This document shows positions 27,120 to 35,819 of a stretch of 64,000 bases of DNA, one piece after another (position 1 is the first letter of the stretch; each line of letters starts with the position of its first letter). This stretch comes from OMG group bacterium (GTDB taxonomy: Bacteria; Pseudomonadota; Gammaproteobacteria; Pseudomonadales; Azotimanducaceae). Under the pieces are notes generated by a model that ran no database searches, was not told where the DNA came from, and saw only the letters and a program-made list of their open reading frames with translations. Position numbers and translations under genes: made by a program. The stretch is from contig JAAXGW010000007.1 of assembly GCA_012267385.1 (NCBI GenBank), positions 1-64,000 of the forward strand, given 5' to 3'.

Positions 27120-29104
27120 AATATATACTCAAAAAATCTGCACAAGGCCTAATCTTCGTTTTAGGTATTTCACTGATACCGCACCTTTTTGCGCAGGAAG
27201 AAGACACGGAATATTCCATAAATTTTCCCGATGAAATTCCCTTGGTTGACTTCATTCACGAAGTGGGCCGCATTACACAAAAGACGTTTATCTACGACCC
27301 TGCTCAAGTTCGAGGAGACGTGATCGTCACTGCGGAAACCAAATTGAATGCAGAAGGGGTCTATTCACTGTTGGAAGCGACTCTCCGGGTACGTAATCTC
27401 GTGTTAGCCGAGGGTGAAAATGGTGTTGTGAGCATCATCCGTAATCAAGATGCGCGCACGTATCACTTCGACGAAGACGGAGAATTTGACACAGATCACA
27501 AGTTTGTATCGCGCGTCATTAGCCTAGAGCATGTTTCCTCGCAAGAAGCAAGCCGTGTCTTGCGACAGCTTGTTTCCGCATACGGGCACTTGTTACCGGT
27601 AATCAGACCCAATGCGATTGTGATCGCGGATCATGCCGCCAACGTTGAGAATGTCGTTAGACTCATTCGCCAATTAGACAGCGACGACGCGGCTCAAATT
27701 AGTATCGTACTCCCAATGAAACACGCGCTCGTGAGCGACGTGGCACTGATGCTGCAGCGGATCTTCCCTGAAATTCGATCGGGCTTGGGAGACACGGGCG
27801 TCGGTCGTCAAATCACTGTATTTGCCAATGAAAATAACAACACTCTGTTCATACGAGGTACAACAAGGGGTATCGCGTTAGTGTCAGAGACGGTCGAAAT
27901 GCTCGATCAACCCTATACGATTACTAACACCACCAAACACTTCCCTCTGCAACACAGTGATGCGGGACCGTTGGCTGACCTGTTGACTAGCTTGTTTGTA
28001 CAAGGCGGACCCACTGGCGATCTTGCGGACACGTTTACCGGTTCTCGGGATATTAACATTCAGGCGGACCAGGACAACAACGCCATATTGGCAAGAGCCA
28101 ATCCTTCGATTCTAGCGGAGATACAGAACGTCATCACACAAGTTGATATACCTAGATTACAGGTGTTGATTGAAGCAGCGATTGTCGAAATCACGGTCGA
28201 AGACAACTCAAGCACCGGAGTTGAATTTGGTGGAGTAGATGAGACCGGCGAGGAAATACCATTAGCTTCTACCTCTGTCAACGGCGTGATTGCTGGTCTT
28301 CTATCTCGGCTCTTAGGCACTACCGTAGGCACCGATGAAGAGACCAGTACCGGTCTTGAAGACGGTGCAGGTTTGTCTCAGCTTTCAGGCATAGCGACAC
28401 CAACTGTTGCCATCGCGAAGATTGATCCGGACGGTATCTCCTTTGGCGCGATCATCGCGGCGCTTTCGGAGAATCAGAATTCTAACTTGCTGTCGACTCC
28501 ACATCTCATAACCACGGACAACCAGCAGGCTTCGATTTTTGTCGGCCAGGAAGTTCCGTTTCGTACGGGGACCCTCAATCTAAACGATCAAACAGGACAG
28601 GGTCCGGTATCAACTGTAGACAGAGAAGATGTAGGAATCACACTACGAGTCACTCCTCAAATTCGATCCGATTTAACAGTGCATCTCGAGGTTTTCAACG
28701 ACATTTCTGCCGTAATTAACCCGAGTTTGGGAATCGGTGAGGCTGGTTTTAGCGACATTGTTACGAATAAACGAGAATTGACGACGGAAATCGTTGCGCA
28801 AAACAGACAAACAATTGTGTTGGGTGGATTAATCCGAGACGACGTGACTAGTTCCCTACGTAAGGTTCCGGGACTTGGTAGTATTCCACTTCTCGGTCGA
28901 CTTTTTAGGAGCTCGTCGATGAGCAAACGGAAGAATCACTTGCTGATTTTCATTCGTCCTACCGTAATCGAAGGTACTGATGACATGCAGACCGTCTATG
29001 AACGGAAGATGGGGCGCATATGGCAGGTAGAGCTTGACTCTAAAGATCCACCTGAAAGTGACGAAGTCCCCACTGTCGATGAGTTTTTCGACGGTAGACC
29101 GTAG
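27116..29104 (+). CDS. gspD: Type II secretion system secretin GspD
   Basis: GspD forms the outer-membrane channel of the type II secretion system. The 662-residue precursor has a signal peptide ending near LFAQE, the N0 domain (from IPLVDFIHEVGRITQKTF), and three N1-N3 domains with repeated LVSDVALMLQ-like and DAGPLADLL segments. The secretin core carries LLSTPHLITTDNQQASIFVGQEVPF near 460-485 and ends with VPGLGSIPLLGRLF and a short S-domain-like tail. The remaining gsp genes (E-M) are not in this window. Confidence 0.95.
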   Translation: MKYILKKSAQGLIFVLGISLIPHLFAQEEDTEYSINFPDEIPLVDFIHEVGRITQKTFIYDPAQVRGDVIVTAETKLNAEGVYSLLEATLRVRNLVLAEGENGVVSIIRNQDARTYHFDEDGEFDTDHKFVSRVISLEHVSSQEASRVLRQLVSAYGHLLPVIRPNAIVIADHAANVENVVRLIRQLDSDDAAQISIVLPMKHALVSDVALMLQRIFPEIRSGLGDTGVGRQITVFANENNNTLFIRGTTRGIALVSETVEMLDQPYTITNTTKHFPLQHSDAGPLADLLTSLFVQGGPTGDLADTFTGSRDINIQADQDNNAILARANPSILAEIQNVITQVDIPRLQVLIEAAIVEITVEDNSSTGVEFGGVDETGEEIPLASTSVNGVIAGLLSRLLGTTVGTDEETSTGLEDGAGLSQLSGIATPTVAIAKIDPDGISFGAIIAALSENQNSNLLSTPHLITTDNQQASIFVGQEVPFRTGTLNLNDQTGQGPVSTVDREDVGITLRVTPQIRSDLTVHLEVFNDISAVINPSLGIGEAGFSDIVTNKRELTTEIVAQNRQTIVLGGLIRDDVTSSLRKVPGLGSIPLLGRLFRSSSMSKRKNHLLIFIRPTVIEGTDDMQTVYERKMGRIWQVELDSKDPPESDEVPTVDEFFDGRP

Positions 29105-29113
29105 AACTCTTTA

Positions 29114-29869
29114 CTAACGAGTCTGGTAGACGTCGAACCGTACTGTTCTTCCAGAGACGTTCCAATCGGGTACTAGACCTCTAGCATTCTCAGTTCGTCG
29201 GCGTTTGACAACGATTCGGTCGCGAGTCCGATTCTTAGCGAGTTCGAAGACTTGCCCAATATCGGTGTCTTTTCGAGCTAGCAATTCGAGTATTTGCATG
29301 CGACGGGCAGGTTTTGCGCTCTTGGGATGCACTGGGAACATTGGATCGAAATAAACGACGTCAAAGACTTCATCGGTATCTTGTAAGTATCGTTCCGCGT
29401 CGGCACACACAAACTTAGCCGCACAGCCAAGTTCTTGCGCTAAGTATCTCGCCATGGCGCAAACCAAGGGATTTACCTCAAGAATCGTTACTTCACAACC
29501 TAACGCACTCAAGGTCAGTCCATCGATTCCCCAACCGCCAAAAGCGTCTAACACGACCCGTCCCGGTCGTGCCATGCAAGCCCTGGCCAAGTGCGTGTCG
29601 CGAGCTTCGTCGATCTTCGTTCGAACTGAATGTTCGGAGATTACGAGGGGATCTTCCGATGAATGGCACAAAGCCAATTCGTCACGCTTACATCCCAGAT
29701 ACCAGTCGTCGATGGGTGCGGATTGAATGTCTTTAGACTCAAGATCTAACGTCGAAGCAAGCTCAAAACCCCGATCATCGTCCGATGACAGAAAAATGGG
29801 TGTTCGAACGGATTCGATAGGATCGAACTTAACGACCGTCTCGTCACTGCTCCCACTCGTCGAGGTCAC
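29114..29869 (-). CDS. rsmJ: 16S rRNA m2G1516 methyltransferase RsmJ
   Basis: RsmJ methylates G1516 of 16S rRNA with S-adenosylmethionine. I prefer the GTG at 29869, which overlaps the stop of the preceding gene as GTGA and gives 251 residues (E. coli has 250). Family segments are LGCKRDELALC, VLDAFGGWGIDGLTLSALGC (the SAM-binding loop), ILEVNPLVCAMA, and VVYFDPMFPVHPKSA with the catalytic-type DPMFP. It is co-directional with the next methyltransferase and convergent with gspD, 9 bases away. Confidence 0.9.
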   Translation of the reverse strand: MTSTSGSSDETVVKFDPIESVRTPIFLSSDDDRGFELASTLDLESKDIQSAPIDDWYLGCKRDELALCHSSEDPLVISEHSVRTKIDEARDTHLARACMARPGRVVLDAFGGWGIDGLTLSALGCEVTILEVNPLVCAMARYLAQELGCAAKFVCADAERYLQDTDEVFDVVYFDPMFPVHPKSAKPARRMQILELLARKDTDIGQVFELAKNRTRDRIVVKRRRTENARGLVPDWNVSGRTVRFDVYQTR

Positions 29870-30639
29870 GCCTTTCTCGCGAACCAGACTTCTTCGGTCG
29901 GCCAACTCTGCGCCCACTCAGCATCAGCCCATTCATACCTGCTAACTCCATTTTTAGGTGCCCCAATTTCAAGCAGTCTTTCGATAACAAAACCGTTATC
30001 ACTTAGGAGCTCAATCCACTTACCATGAGGCAGTTGAAACTCAACTGTAGGAGGATCTGTCCAAGGGAGTCGATACAGACCTATATAAGGTCGAAGCAAC
30101 CGAGTCTCATTCCTGCTACAGTCGTCATCTGGACAACACAATTGCGATATTACGTGGCACGTCATAAAGACGAGCTGACCATTTGATCTGAGTACACGGG
30201 CGGCTTCTGGTATCCATTGATAAGGATCCGCCCACAAACTTGCACCATATTCCGATATGGCAAAATCGAAAGTGCAGTCTGGAAACGGCAATGTTTCTCC
30301 AAAGGACTCGACAAGGTGTACTGTATTCAACGAGTCGGTGCGAAGTCTGTTTGCTGTCGCTAGTTGCCGGGGCGTAGGATCAATCGCAAAACACTCCCCT
30401 CCTCGACTAGCCATCCAAGAAGAAACATACGCTGTGCCACAACCAATTTCTAAACACCTTTTACCCACGAGACTGGCTGGTAGCAGTGACACATCTGCAT
30501 TTGGCCATTGCCAAATCCCCCATACCGGGTTCTGTGATCGCCACTTGGTTTCTGCGTCTTCAACATAGTCCTTAGCTTGGTTGGTCCAAGCGGCGCGATT
30601 GAACCTTTGATGCTGTTGTAACGAGTTGGAATCGTTCAT
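29866..30639 (-). CDS. Class I SAM-dependent methyltransferase
   Basis: This 257-residue protein has a Rossmann methyltransferase fold: CLEIGCGTAYVSSWMASRGG (motif I, near 64-82), AIDPTPRQLATA (motif II), and LPFPDCTFDFAISEYGASLW (motif III region). A segment RVLRSNGQLVFMTCH follows. The substrate is unknown, and a small molecule is as likely as a nucleic acid. It is translationally coupled to rsmJ by a 4-base overlap, and tsaB lies just upstream, so the two methyltransferases are probably co-expressed. Confidence 0.88.
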   Translation of the reverse strand: MNDSNSLQQHQRFNRAAWTNQAKDYVEDAETKWRSQNPVWGIWQWPNADVSLLPASLVGKRCLEIGCGTAYVSSWMASRGGECFAIDPTPRQLATANRLRTDSLNTVHLVESFGETLPFPDCTFDFAISEYGASLWADPYQWIPEAARVLRSNGQLVFMTCHVISQLCCPDDDCSRNETRLLRPYIGLYRLPWTDPPTVEFQLPHGKWIELLSDNGFVIERLLEIGAPKNGVSRYEWADAEWAQSWPTEEVWFARKA

Positions 30640-30687
30640 GTCGAAATTGCTAGAACTAAAGAGGGTTGATCGTGTCTAAACTGCCAA

Positions 30688-31299
30688 TCACTGCCGTGAT
30701 TTCACTTGATAGGGCGAGTCACCAGCCACATATAGTGGTAATGCTTGTTCTGGCAAAACACTCTGCGTTTTGCGCGCTTGAGCTAATTCCAGTACTGACT
30801 GGGCACGCAGCGTGATCTGCTTGTCGGTAACAACATCTGGGGTTGTCGGAACGTCTCTCTCTGCTACTAGTTTATCTTCGTGTACACATTCCATTACATC
30901 GTGTTTCCAGCGAAATTGAGCAACATAGAACCACCCGCGACGAGACCAGCGTACCAGTGTACAAGTCTGTCTTTCCGGATGCATTTGTCGTACCTGCAAC
31001 GCCATCGCGGCACTAGTAGGTATTACCACAACGTTTATGCCCAAACCTAAAGCTATTCCTTGTGCGATGGATGCACCTAATCGTACTCCAGTGAATGATC
31101 CTGGACCCGCAGAAAACGCCACTAAATCGAGGTCGACTCGTTGTACGTCATTACTCTCTAGTAGTTCGTCAACCATTTTGAGAATAAATTCGTTATGCTT
31201 TCGCGGCGCAATTAAACTGTGGCACGCAATCTTTGAACCAATATTAACGGCTACGGAACAAACATCAGAAGTTGTTTCTAAAGCCAAAACCTGACACAT
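30688..31299 (-). CDS. tsaB: tRNA threonylcarbamoyladenosine synthesis protein TsaB
   Basis: TsaB partners with TsaD and TsaE to place threonylcarbamoyl on A37 of ANN-reading tRNAs. The 203-residue protein shows the ASKHA-fold start VLALETTSDVCSVAV, HNEFILKMVDELL, and the family signature FSAGPGSFTGVRLG near 63-76. It has lost most nucleotide-binding residues, as usual for TsaB. It starts only 6 bases from the divergent moeA start, so each promoter must lie inside the opposite gene. Confidence 0.93.
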   Translation of the reverse strand: MCQVLALETTSDVCSVAVNIGSKIACHSLIAPRKHNEFILKMVDELLESNDVQRVDLDLVAFSAGPGSFTGVRLGASIAQGIALGLGINVVVIPTSAAMALQVRQMHPERQTCTLVRWSRRGWFYVAQFRWKHDVMECVHEDKLVAERDVPTTPDVVTDKQITLRAQSVLELAQARKTQSVLPEQALPLYVAGDSPYQVKSRQ

Positions 31300-31305
31300 T
31301 CTTAT

Positions 31306-32520
31306 ATGTTATCTGTAGAAACCGCCATTAAGAAATTGAGGACCATAGTACCTCAAGTAAAGGAATACGAGACTGTCCCGTTACGCGCAGGCGTCGGTCG
31401 TACACTCAAACGATCGATCACTGCACCACAGCACTCGCCGCCATTCGATAATTCCGCCATGGACGGATATGCGCTCTGTGGCCCCGAACGAATCCAGCCC
31501 GGTGCAAGATTTGACGTTATTGGTGAAAGCCGTGCAGGACACCCATTCGGCGAACAGCTCGATGAAGGACAAGCCTGCCGCATTTTCACTGGTGCAGTGG
31601 TGCCGATTGGTGCAACTACTGTCGTTTGTCAAGAAGATGTTTTAAACGGCGAAGGAAACGTCATGGTGAATCGCGAATGCATCGGTATGGAGAACATTCG
31701 TAAGAAGGGAATGGATGCAAAAAAGGGTATGACGATTGCTTCAAATCGGGACGTACTCTCACCCTACTCTATCGGATGGTGTTCTGCTTTTGGGATCACC
31801 GAAATTGAAGTAGTCCGACGAATCAAAGTTGCGGTTTTTTCGACGGGAGATGAACTACGCGATCCTGGTCAACAACTCCAACCGGGGCAAATTTACGAAT
31901 CCAATCGCACGGCCTTGATCGCATTGTTGCAGTCCAAATCGGTTGAACTTGTGGATTTGGGTCAACTTTCCGATAACCCCGATGAGATTAAGCAGAGCCT
32001 ACTGTCCATCGCAGGTGAGGTAGACTTAATCATCACTAGCGGGGGAGTGTCCGTCGGCGAATCTGACTTTGTGCGTCCTGTATTAGAAGAGATTGGTAAA
32101 CTCGAATTCTTTAGTCTCGCGCTGAAACCGGGGAAACCTCTCGCTGTTGGAACTATCGAAAATGCCCTGTTTTTTGGTCTTCCAGGCAATCCTGTGTCGA
32201 CGATCGTTACCTACTTACTATTTGTTGCACCAACCGTCGATTCGATGTCGGGCATTCCGTGGCACCGGCCGACTCATTTCAGCGCAAAGTTAACAACCAA
32301 GATTTCACACCAATCTGGTCGGCGCGAGTACCAACGCGGGGTTTTCGTGGGTGATAATCGAGAGCTACGAGTCGCAACCACTGGCGACCAAAGTTCGAAT
32401 CGTCTGGGTTCTTTTAAAGACTGCAACTGCTTAATAGTCGTGCCCGCGCATCGAGACAATTTAGAGGACGGTGAAATGGTCGATATTCTGCTGTTACCTA
32501 ATCAACGCAGTGTTTATTAG
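31306..32520 (+). CDS. moeA: Molybdopterin molybdenumtransferase MoeA
   Basis: MoeA inserts molybdate into adenylated molybdopterin. The 404-residue protein has the N-terminal domain with PPFDNSAMDGYAL near 46-58, RIFTGAVVPIGA, and VFSTGDEL near 181. LIITSGGVSVGESDFV near 241-256 is the MoCF-binding region, and GLPGNPVSTIVTY follows near 293. The C-terminal barrel domain is complete. No other molybdenum cofactor gene lies nearby. Confidence 0.95.
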   Translation: MLSVETAIKKLRTIVPQVKEYETVPLRAGVGRTLKRSITAPQHSPPFDNSAMDGYALCGPERIQPGARFDVIGESRAGHPFGEQLDEGQACRIFTGAVVPIGATTVVCQEDVLNGEGNVMVNRECIGMENIRKKGMDAKKGMTIASNRDVLSPYSIGWCSAFGITEIEVVRRIKVAVFSTGDELRDPGQQLQPGQIYESNRTALIALLQSKSVELVDLGQLSDNPDEIKQSLLSIAGEVDLIITSGGVSVGESDFVRPVLEEIGKLEFFSLALKPGKPLAVGTIENALFFGLPGNPVSTIVTYLLFVAPTVDSMSGIPWHRPTHFSAKLTTKISHQSGRREYQRGVFVGDNRELRVATTGDQSSNRLGSFKDCNCLIVVPAHRDNLEDGEMVDILLLPNQRSVY

Positions 32521-32682
32521 AATCTGAAGATTTCAATCAGATATTCAGACCACCATTTTGGGAACTGTGGCGTGTCAGAGTAGAAACGATTGTCCAAAAG
32601 CGCGAGTGAACAGGAGCCTTCTTCCCTTTTCAGAGTAGTACCGACTGGGGTATTCAAGAGTGACATCAGTTGTGGAAGTGAT

Positions 32683-33531
32683 TCAAAGAGCCAGTTTTAC
32701 CATGATGCGACAGTGGTCACTAGGACCCCAACTCTCACTCTCGTTTAACGCCAGAACCTGAAGTTGGTCGGTGATTTCCTCAGAGGCGAAAACAAAATCT
32801 AGTTGACGCGCGGCAGTGGCTGGCGTCTGTCGGTTGGAGTGGAAAGTAGGGACTGTTTTACTGTCTTTAGGGAGTTCGGATGGCCAGGGCTCGGCTTGTT
32901 TCCCATTTGGGTACTCTGGTCCGACGCAACGCAAACCTATCGCTTCAAATCGAGCAAAAACTGTGTCGTATCGAGCACGCCAATACTTGCTACCACCCTC
33001 ACCATAACCTCGTAATATGTTTAGGTCTCCTGCAGCTATTACCCTATGACCTTTCTGACGACCAGTAAAAATTGCAAGATCAGAAATGATTCGGTGAACA
33101 GATGCGTCGGCATAGATCCAACTGCTACCCGTCGAGGAATGAGGTCGTTCCCACTCGGCACACATTGACACAACCACGATTGGATCTCCAGACTCTGGGA
33201 AAATTCTTGCTGCGGAGAGAGTGCCCGGTGTACTTAACGCGAATTCTCTGTACGAAGTACTAGCAATTGGCTTTGGTTCTAACCACTCAACGCACACGAG
33301 GTCTGAAAGTCTAGCAATAGCCGTTCGCCAGCGGCCTCTAATTCCGGTACGCCATGGAGCAGGGTCAATCTCAATATGTTCAGCAATGTCGGATGGAGGT
33401 TTGCAAGTTTCTTGGAGGAGAGCCAAGTCTATGTCCATTTCTCCAAGAGTCAGCCACGAGTCATGTTTGTGTGCCATATTCCACGAGATAATCCTCAATA
33501 GACCTTGCTGCCTTTGATTCATTTCACCCAA
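32683..33531 (-). CDS. Endonuclease/exonuclease/phosphatase-fold protein
   Basis: The 282-residue protein has the EEP superfamily motifs in order: IISWNMAHK near residue 14 (the Asn metal ligand), LALLQETCKP near 37 (Glu ligand), VIAAGDLNILRG near 165 (Asp-x-Asn), RQLDFVFAS near 244, and GPSDHCRIMV near 271 with the catalytic Asp-His pair. All catalytic residues of the fold are therefore present. The substrate could be DNA, RNA or a phospholipid or phosphodiester. No signal peptide is visible. The start is TTG 33531 or ATG 33522. It sits first in a row of nuclease-like genes, which favours a nuclease role (inference). Confidence 0.82.
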   Translation of the reverse strand: MGEMNQRQQGLLRIISWNMAHKHDSWLTLGEMDIDLALLQETCKPPSDIAEHIEIDPAPWRTGIRGRWRTAIARLSDLVCVEWLEPKPIASTSYREFALSTPGTLSAARIFPESGDPIVVVSMCAEWERPHSSTGSSWIYADASVHRIISDLAIFTGRQKGHRVIAAGDLNILRGYGEGGSKYWRARYDTVFARFEAIGLRCVGPEYPNGKQAEPWPSELPKDSKTVPTFHSNRQTPATAARQLDFVFASEEITDQLQVLALNESESWGPSDHCRIMVKLAL

Positions 33532-33541
33532 TTGTCATGAG

Positions 33542-33553
33542 CACACATGTGTG
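33542..33553. promoter_or_regulatory. 12-bp perfect palindrome upstream of the EEP gene
   Basis: CACACATGTGTG is a perfect palindrome lying 10 bases before the TTG start of the EEP-fold gene. Its position would suit an operator for a dimeric repressor, but no regulator gene is nearby. It could also be chance. Confidence 0.3.
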
Positions 33554-33721
33554 AATTTGTTGATTTGTGTAAAGATCGATGTTTGGGTCTGAACGTACTG
33601 TCGGGGACAGTTACTAAGACAATTTACAAGACAAATTATTCGAAAACTGTTTCTTTCACAAGCCCTCAGTTTTCCTGAAGATGAGTAAGCCAATGCTTCA
33701 AAATCTATGAAAAGGCTCGAT

Positions 33722-34519
33722 TCATTGGCGAGGAACCTCACTGCCAGGTTTTTTGGACCACCGTCCTAAGTATTTTGAAAATAATTTTCCTAGATCGCTG
33801 AGTCTATGAATCGATTTAGCAACATTGCAGAAACTGATATAGTGGATATTCGAGTTCTCGCATTCATACGATTCGGGTTGAATATACACCAGTTTACTCT
33901 CGGCAAATTGGACGTCAAAGCAAAATTTAACACCTTCGAAAGCATTCGTCCACCCAGGGGTAGGTTCCGAAAACGTTTTGCTGAAAAGCAGCCCGTCGCT
34001 AGGGATTTGAACCAAGTTCAATTGCTCGAGAAGATGAAGCAAGTGCACGTACTTGGGTTTCTTTCTGCTCGCCTTCGCGAGTGCTGGAATGTCTTCAAGA
34101 AATAAGTGAAATGGTGTTTTACGCGCACCACGAAGATAACCGTCCTGTTTAACATTCCGCATACCCATGTCCGTCTTCAACTCGATCAGAAACACCTGTC
34201 TAACATCTTTCGAAAATGCAACGAAGTCGACGTTGTAATGTAGGTTATTGTCAGAAGAATCTAGGCAAAACAATTCACTCTTTGTAGACTTGTGGTAACT
34301 GTAAACAGTATGTTCCCGCACGGGAAATTCTGGAATTACAATCGGATGAAAATCAACCATTGGGAAATGAGCACTCAATGTATCAATCAAAAAGAATTCG
34401 AAGAAGGGAGATAAGCGCTCTTCAAGTCGGTAACCAGGGAGATGGCGACGACGGTCGAGCAAGTCAAAAATGTCGCTAACAAGCTTTTTCATAAAAAATA
34501 TCTTGTCAAAATTGTGCAA
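33722..34519 (-). CDS. PD-(D/E)XK-like nuclease-fold protein of unknown family
   Basis: This 265-residue soluble protein has the sequence pattern of a PD-(D/E)XK nuclease core: NVDFVAFSKDVRQVFLIELK near 96-115. This places an Asp two strands before an E-x-K motif, followed by a conserved-looking RNVKQDGYL segment. The rest is helical and basic, with no signal peptide. I do not recognise a named family. ATG at 34492 (MKKLVSDIF) is an alternative start. It lies downstream of the phospholipase-D-like gene in the same direction with a 138-base gap and may be co-expressed. Its DNA appears more AT-rich than the core block, which suggests transfer. Confidence 0.6.
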   Translation of the reverse strand: MHNFDKIFFMKKLVSDIFDLLDRRRHLPGYRLEERLSPFFEFFLIDTLSAHFPMVDFHPIVIPEFPVREHTVYSYHKSTKSELFCLDSSDNNLHYNVDFVAFSKDVRQVFLIELKTDMGMRNVKQDGYLRGARKTPFHLFLEDIPALAKASRKKPKYVHLLHLLEQLNLVQIPSDGLLFSKTFSEPTPGWTNAFEGVKFCFDVQFAESKLVYIQPESYECENSNIHYISFCNVAKSIHRLSDLGKLFSKYLGRWSKKPGSEVPRQ

Positions 34520-34657
34520 AAGTCATTCTATTCACACAAGCATAAAAAGACTCAATCCGGTCTGCAGCAACTACAGTGTCGCCGGTGGGCACTACTTCAG
34601 GTGGTTATCGTCAAGTCATTAGGTTTAGCCAAATTTAAAGTCTAAATCCAGTACATG

Positions 34658-35716
34658 TTAGTCGTCTAGGTAGGGCTCAAACGCTCTCTTAAACGCTATT
34701 AAATTCTTAACGAACCACTCATTGATCTCTACAAGAGTCGATTCATCATTCGATATGTCACCGCAGCGATATGTTGCGATGCGAGAAGTTTGTTTATCCT
34801 TTTTAAATTCCCACTTTAACTCTATATCGGGTCCAAGATTCTTCTGAATCAATTCTTTGTGTAGGGCAATTTTTTTAAACTTTTGCTTGTTCCAATTTTG
34901 ATCCCTTGGTTTGTTCAAGCGTAGTTCTACTCGTACTTTGTTGCCTTCTCCGAAATGTGCGGCAAAATTAAGATAAGAGCGTCCAGACCTAAAAAAGCAA
35001 CCGCTCTTTCGGGGAGCGTTGACTTCGCCAGGAACATCTGTTCCCTTGAGTGCTTCTAAGAGTCCTTCGTAGAAAATTCTGTAGCGCTCAAATCGGTTAT
35101 TAATCTCTTTTCCGGGGACCTGAGGTACCACTGAGTTTGGTGACTTTTGTTTATTGCAGAATTCTTTAACTTCATTCATGAAGTCGGAGTTTCTTCGCCT
35201 TTTCCAGCGTTCTCTTGCCGTTTGAATCTTTGAAGCATCGACAGGTTCCGCTCTTTCCCACTGTTCATTGAACCAACTTTTAACTTCCTCGGCAAATTTC
35301 ATTTGATCCACTTCAATAGCAGCCTCCATGTTGCCTTCCTGCGATACTCTATCGTCGAAACCTAATCCATTTGCAGAGACATTTGCCGAACCAACGATGA
35401 CTTGACTTTCGCAGATCCATACTTTCGCGTGCAACCCCGATAGAGTCTTGACCTGAACTTTATTCTTGGATTTCTTCGTTAGTTCCTCGATAGGTTCTGG
35501 ATTGCAAGCTCCGCTGAGCAAATCGCACAAGACTTGAATTGGTTTCGAGTTTTTTTGTTCGATTCTTTCTCGTAATCGTGTGGTCGTCAACGCGCCCTTT
35601 CCCCAATAAGACACAGCGATTTGAAGTCGCGATTCTTGCTTCATACAGAGTAATCGAACACGTTTAACTATTCGTTTGTCGGCATTTTTGGAACTACACG
35701 AATGCAAGAATTTCAA
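34658..35716 (-). CDS. Phospholipase D-like nuclease-domain protein
   Basis: The 352-residue protein has one clear HKD-type half-site, HAKVWICESQVIVGSANVSA near 95-114. His and Lys are two residues apart, and GSAN follows, as in PLD-superfamily nucleases such as Nuc and BfiI. One copy implies a dimeric active site or a degenerate second half. The C-terminal 200 residues are basic with many Lys and Arg, including WKRRRNSDF, which suits nucleic acid binding. An alternative start is the internal Met at about residue 25. It is divergent from the DUF262 gene with only 103 bases between starts, a typical arrangement for co-regulated defence genes (inference). Confidence 0.72.
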   Translation of the reverse strand: MKFLHSCSSKNADKRIVKRVRLLCMKQESRLQIAVSYWGKGALTTTRLRERIEQKNSKPIQVLCDLLSGACNPEPIEELTKKSKNKVQVKTLSGLHAKVWICESQVIVGSANVSANGLGFDDRVSQEGNMEAAIEVDQMKFAEEVKSWFNEQWERAEPVDASKIQTARERWKRRRNSDFMNEVKEFCNKQKSPNSVVPQVPGKEINNRFERYRIFYEGLLEALKGTDVPGEVNAPRKSGCFFRSGRSYLNFAAHFGEGNKVRVELRLNKPRDQNWNKQKFKKIALHKELIQKNLGPDIELKWEFKKDKQTSRIATYRCGDISNDESTLVEINEWFVKNLIAFKRAFEPYLDD

Positions 35717-35819
35717 TGGTGTAACCTATATACGTGACAACTGTTAACCATCAAAATTTTAGAACTTATATGCGACATATGCCGTAAAATCCGTTCCTTT
35801 TCAGATTGACGGATACCGA

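Noticed and set aside
33535..33741. 68-residue open frame on the minus strand between EEP and PD-(D/E)XK genes
   Set aside because: It has no ribosome-binding site, and its composition looks random.
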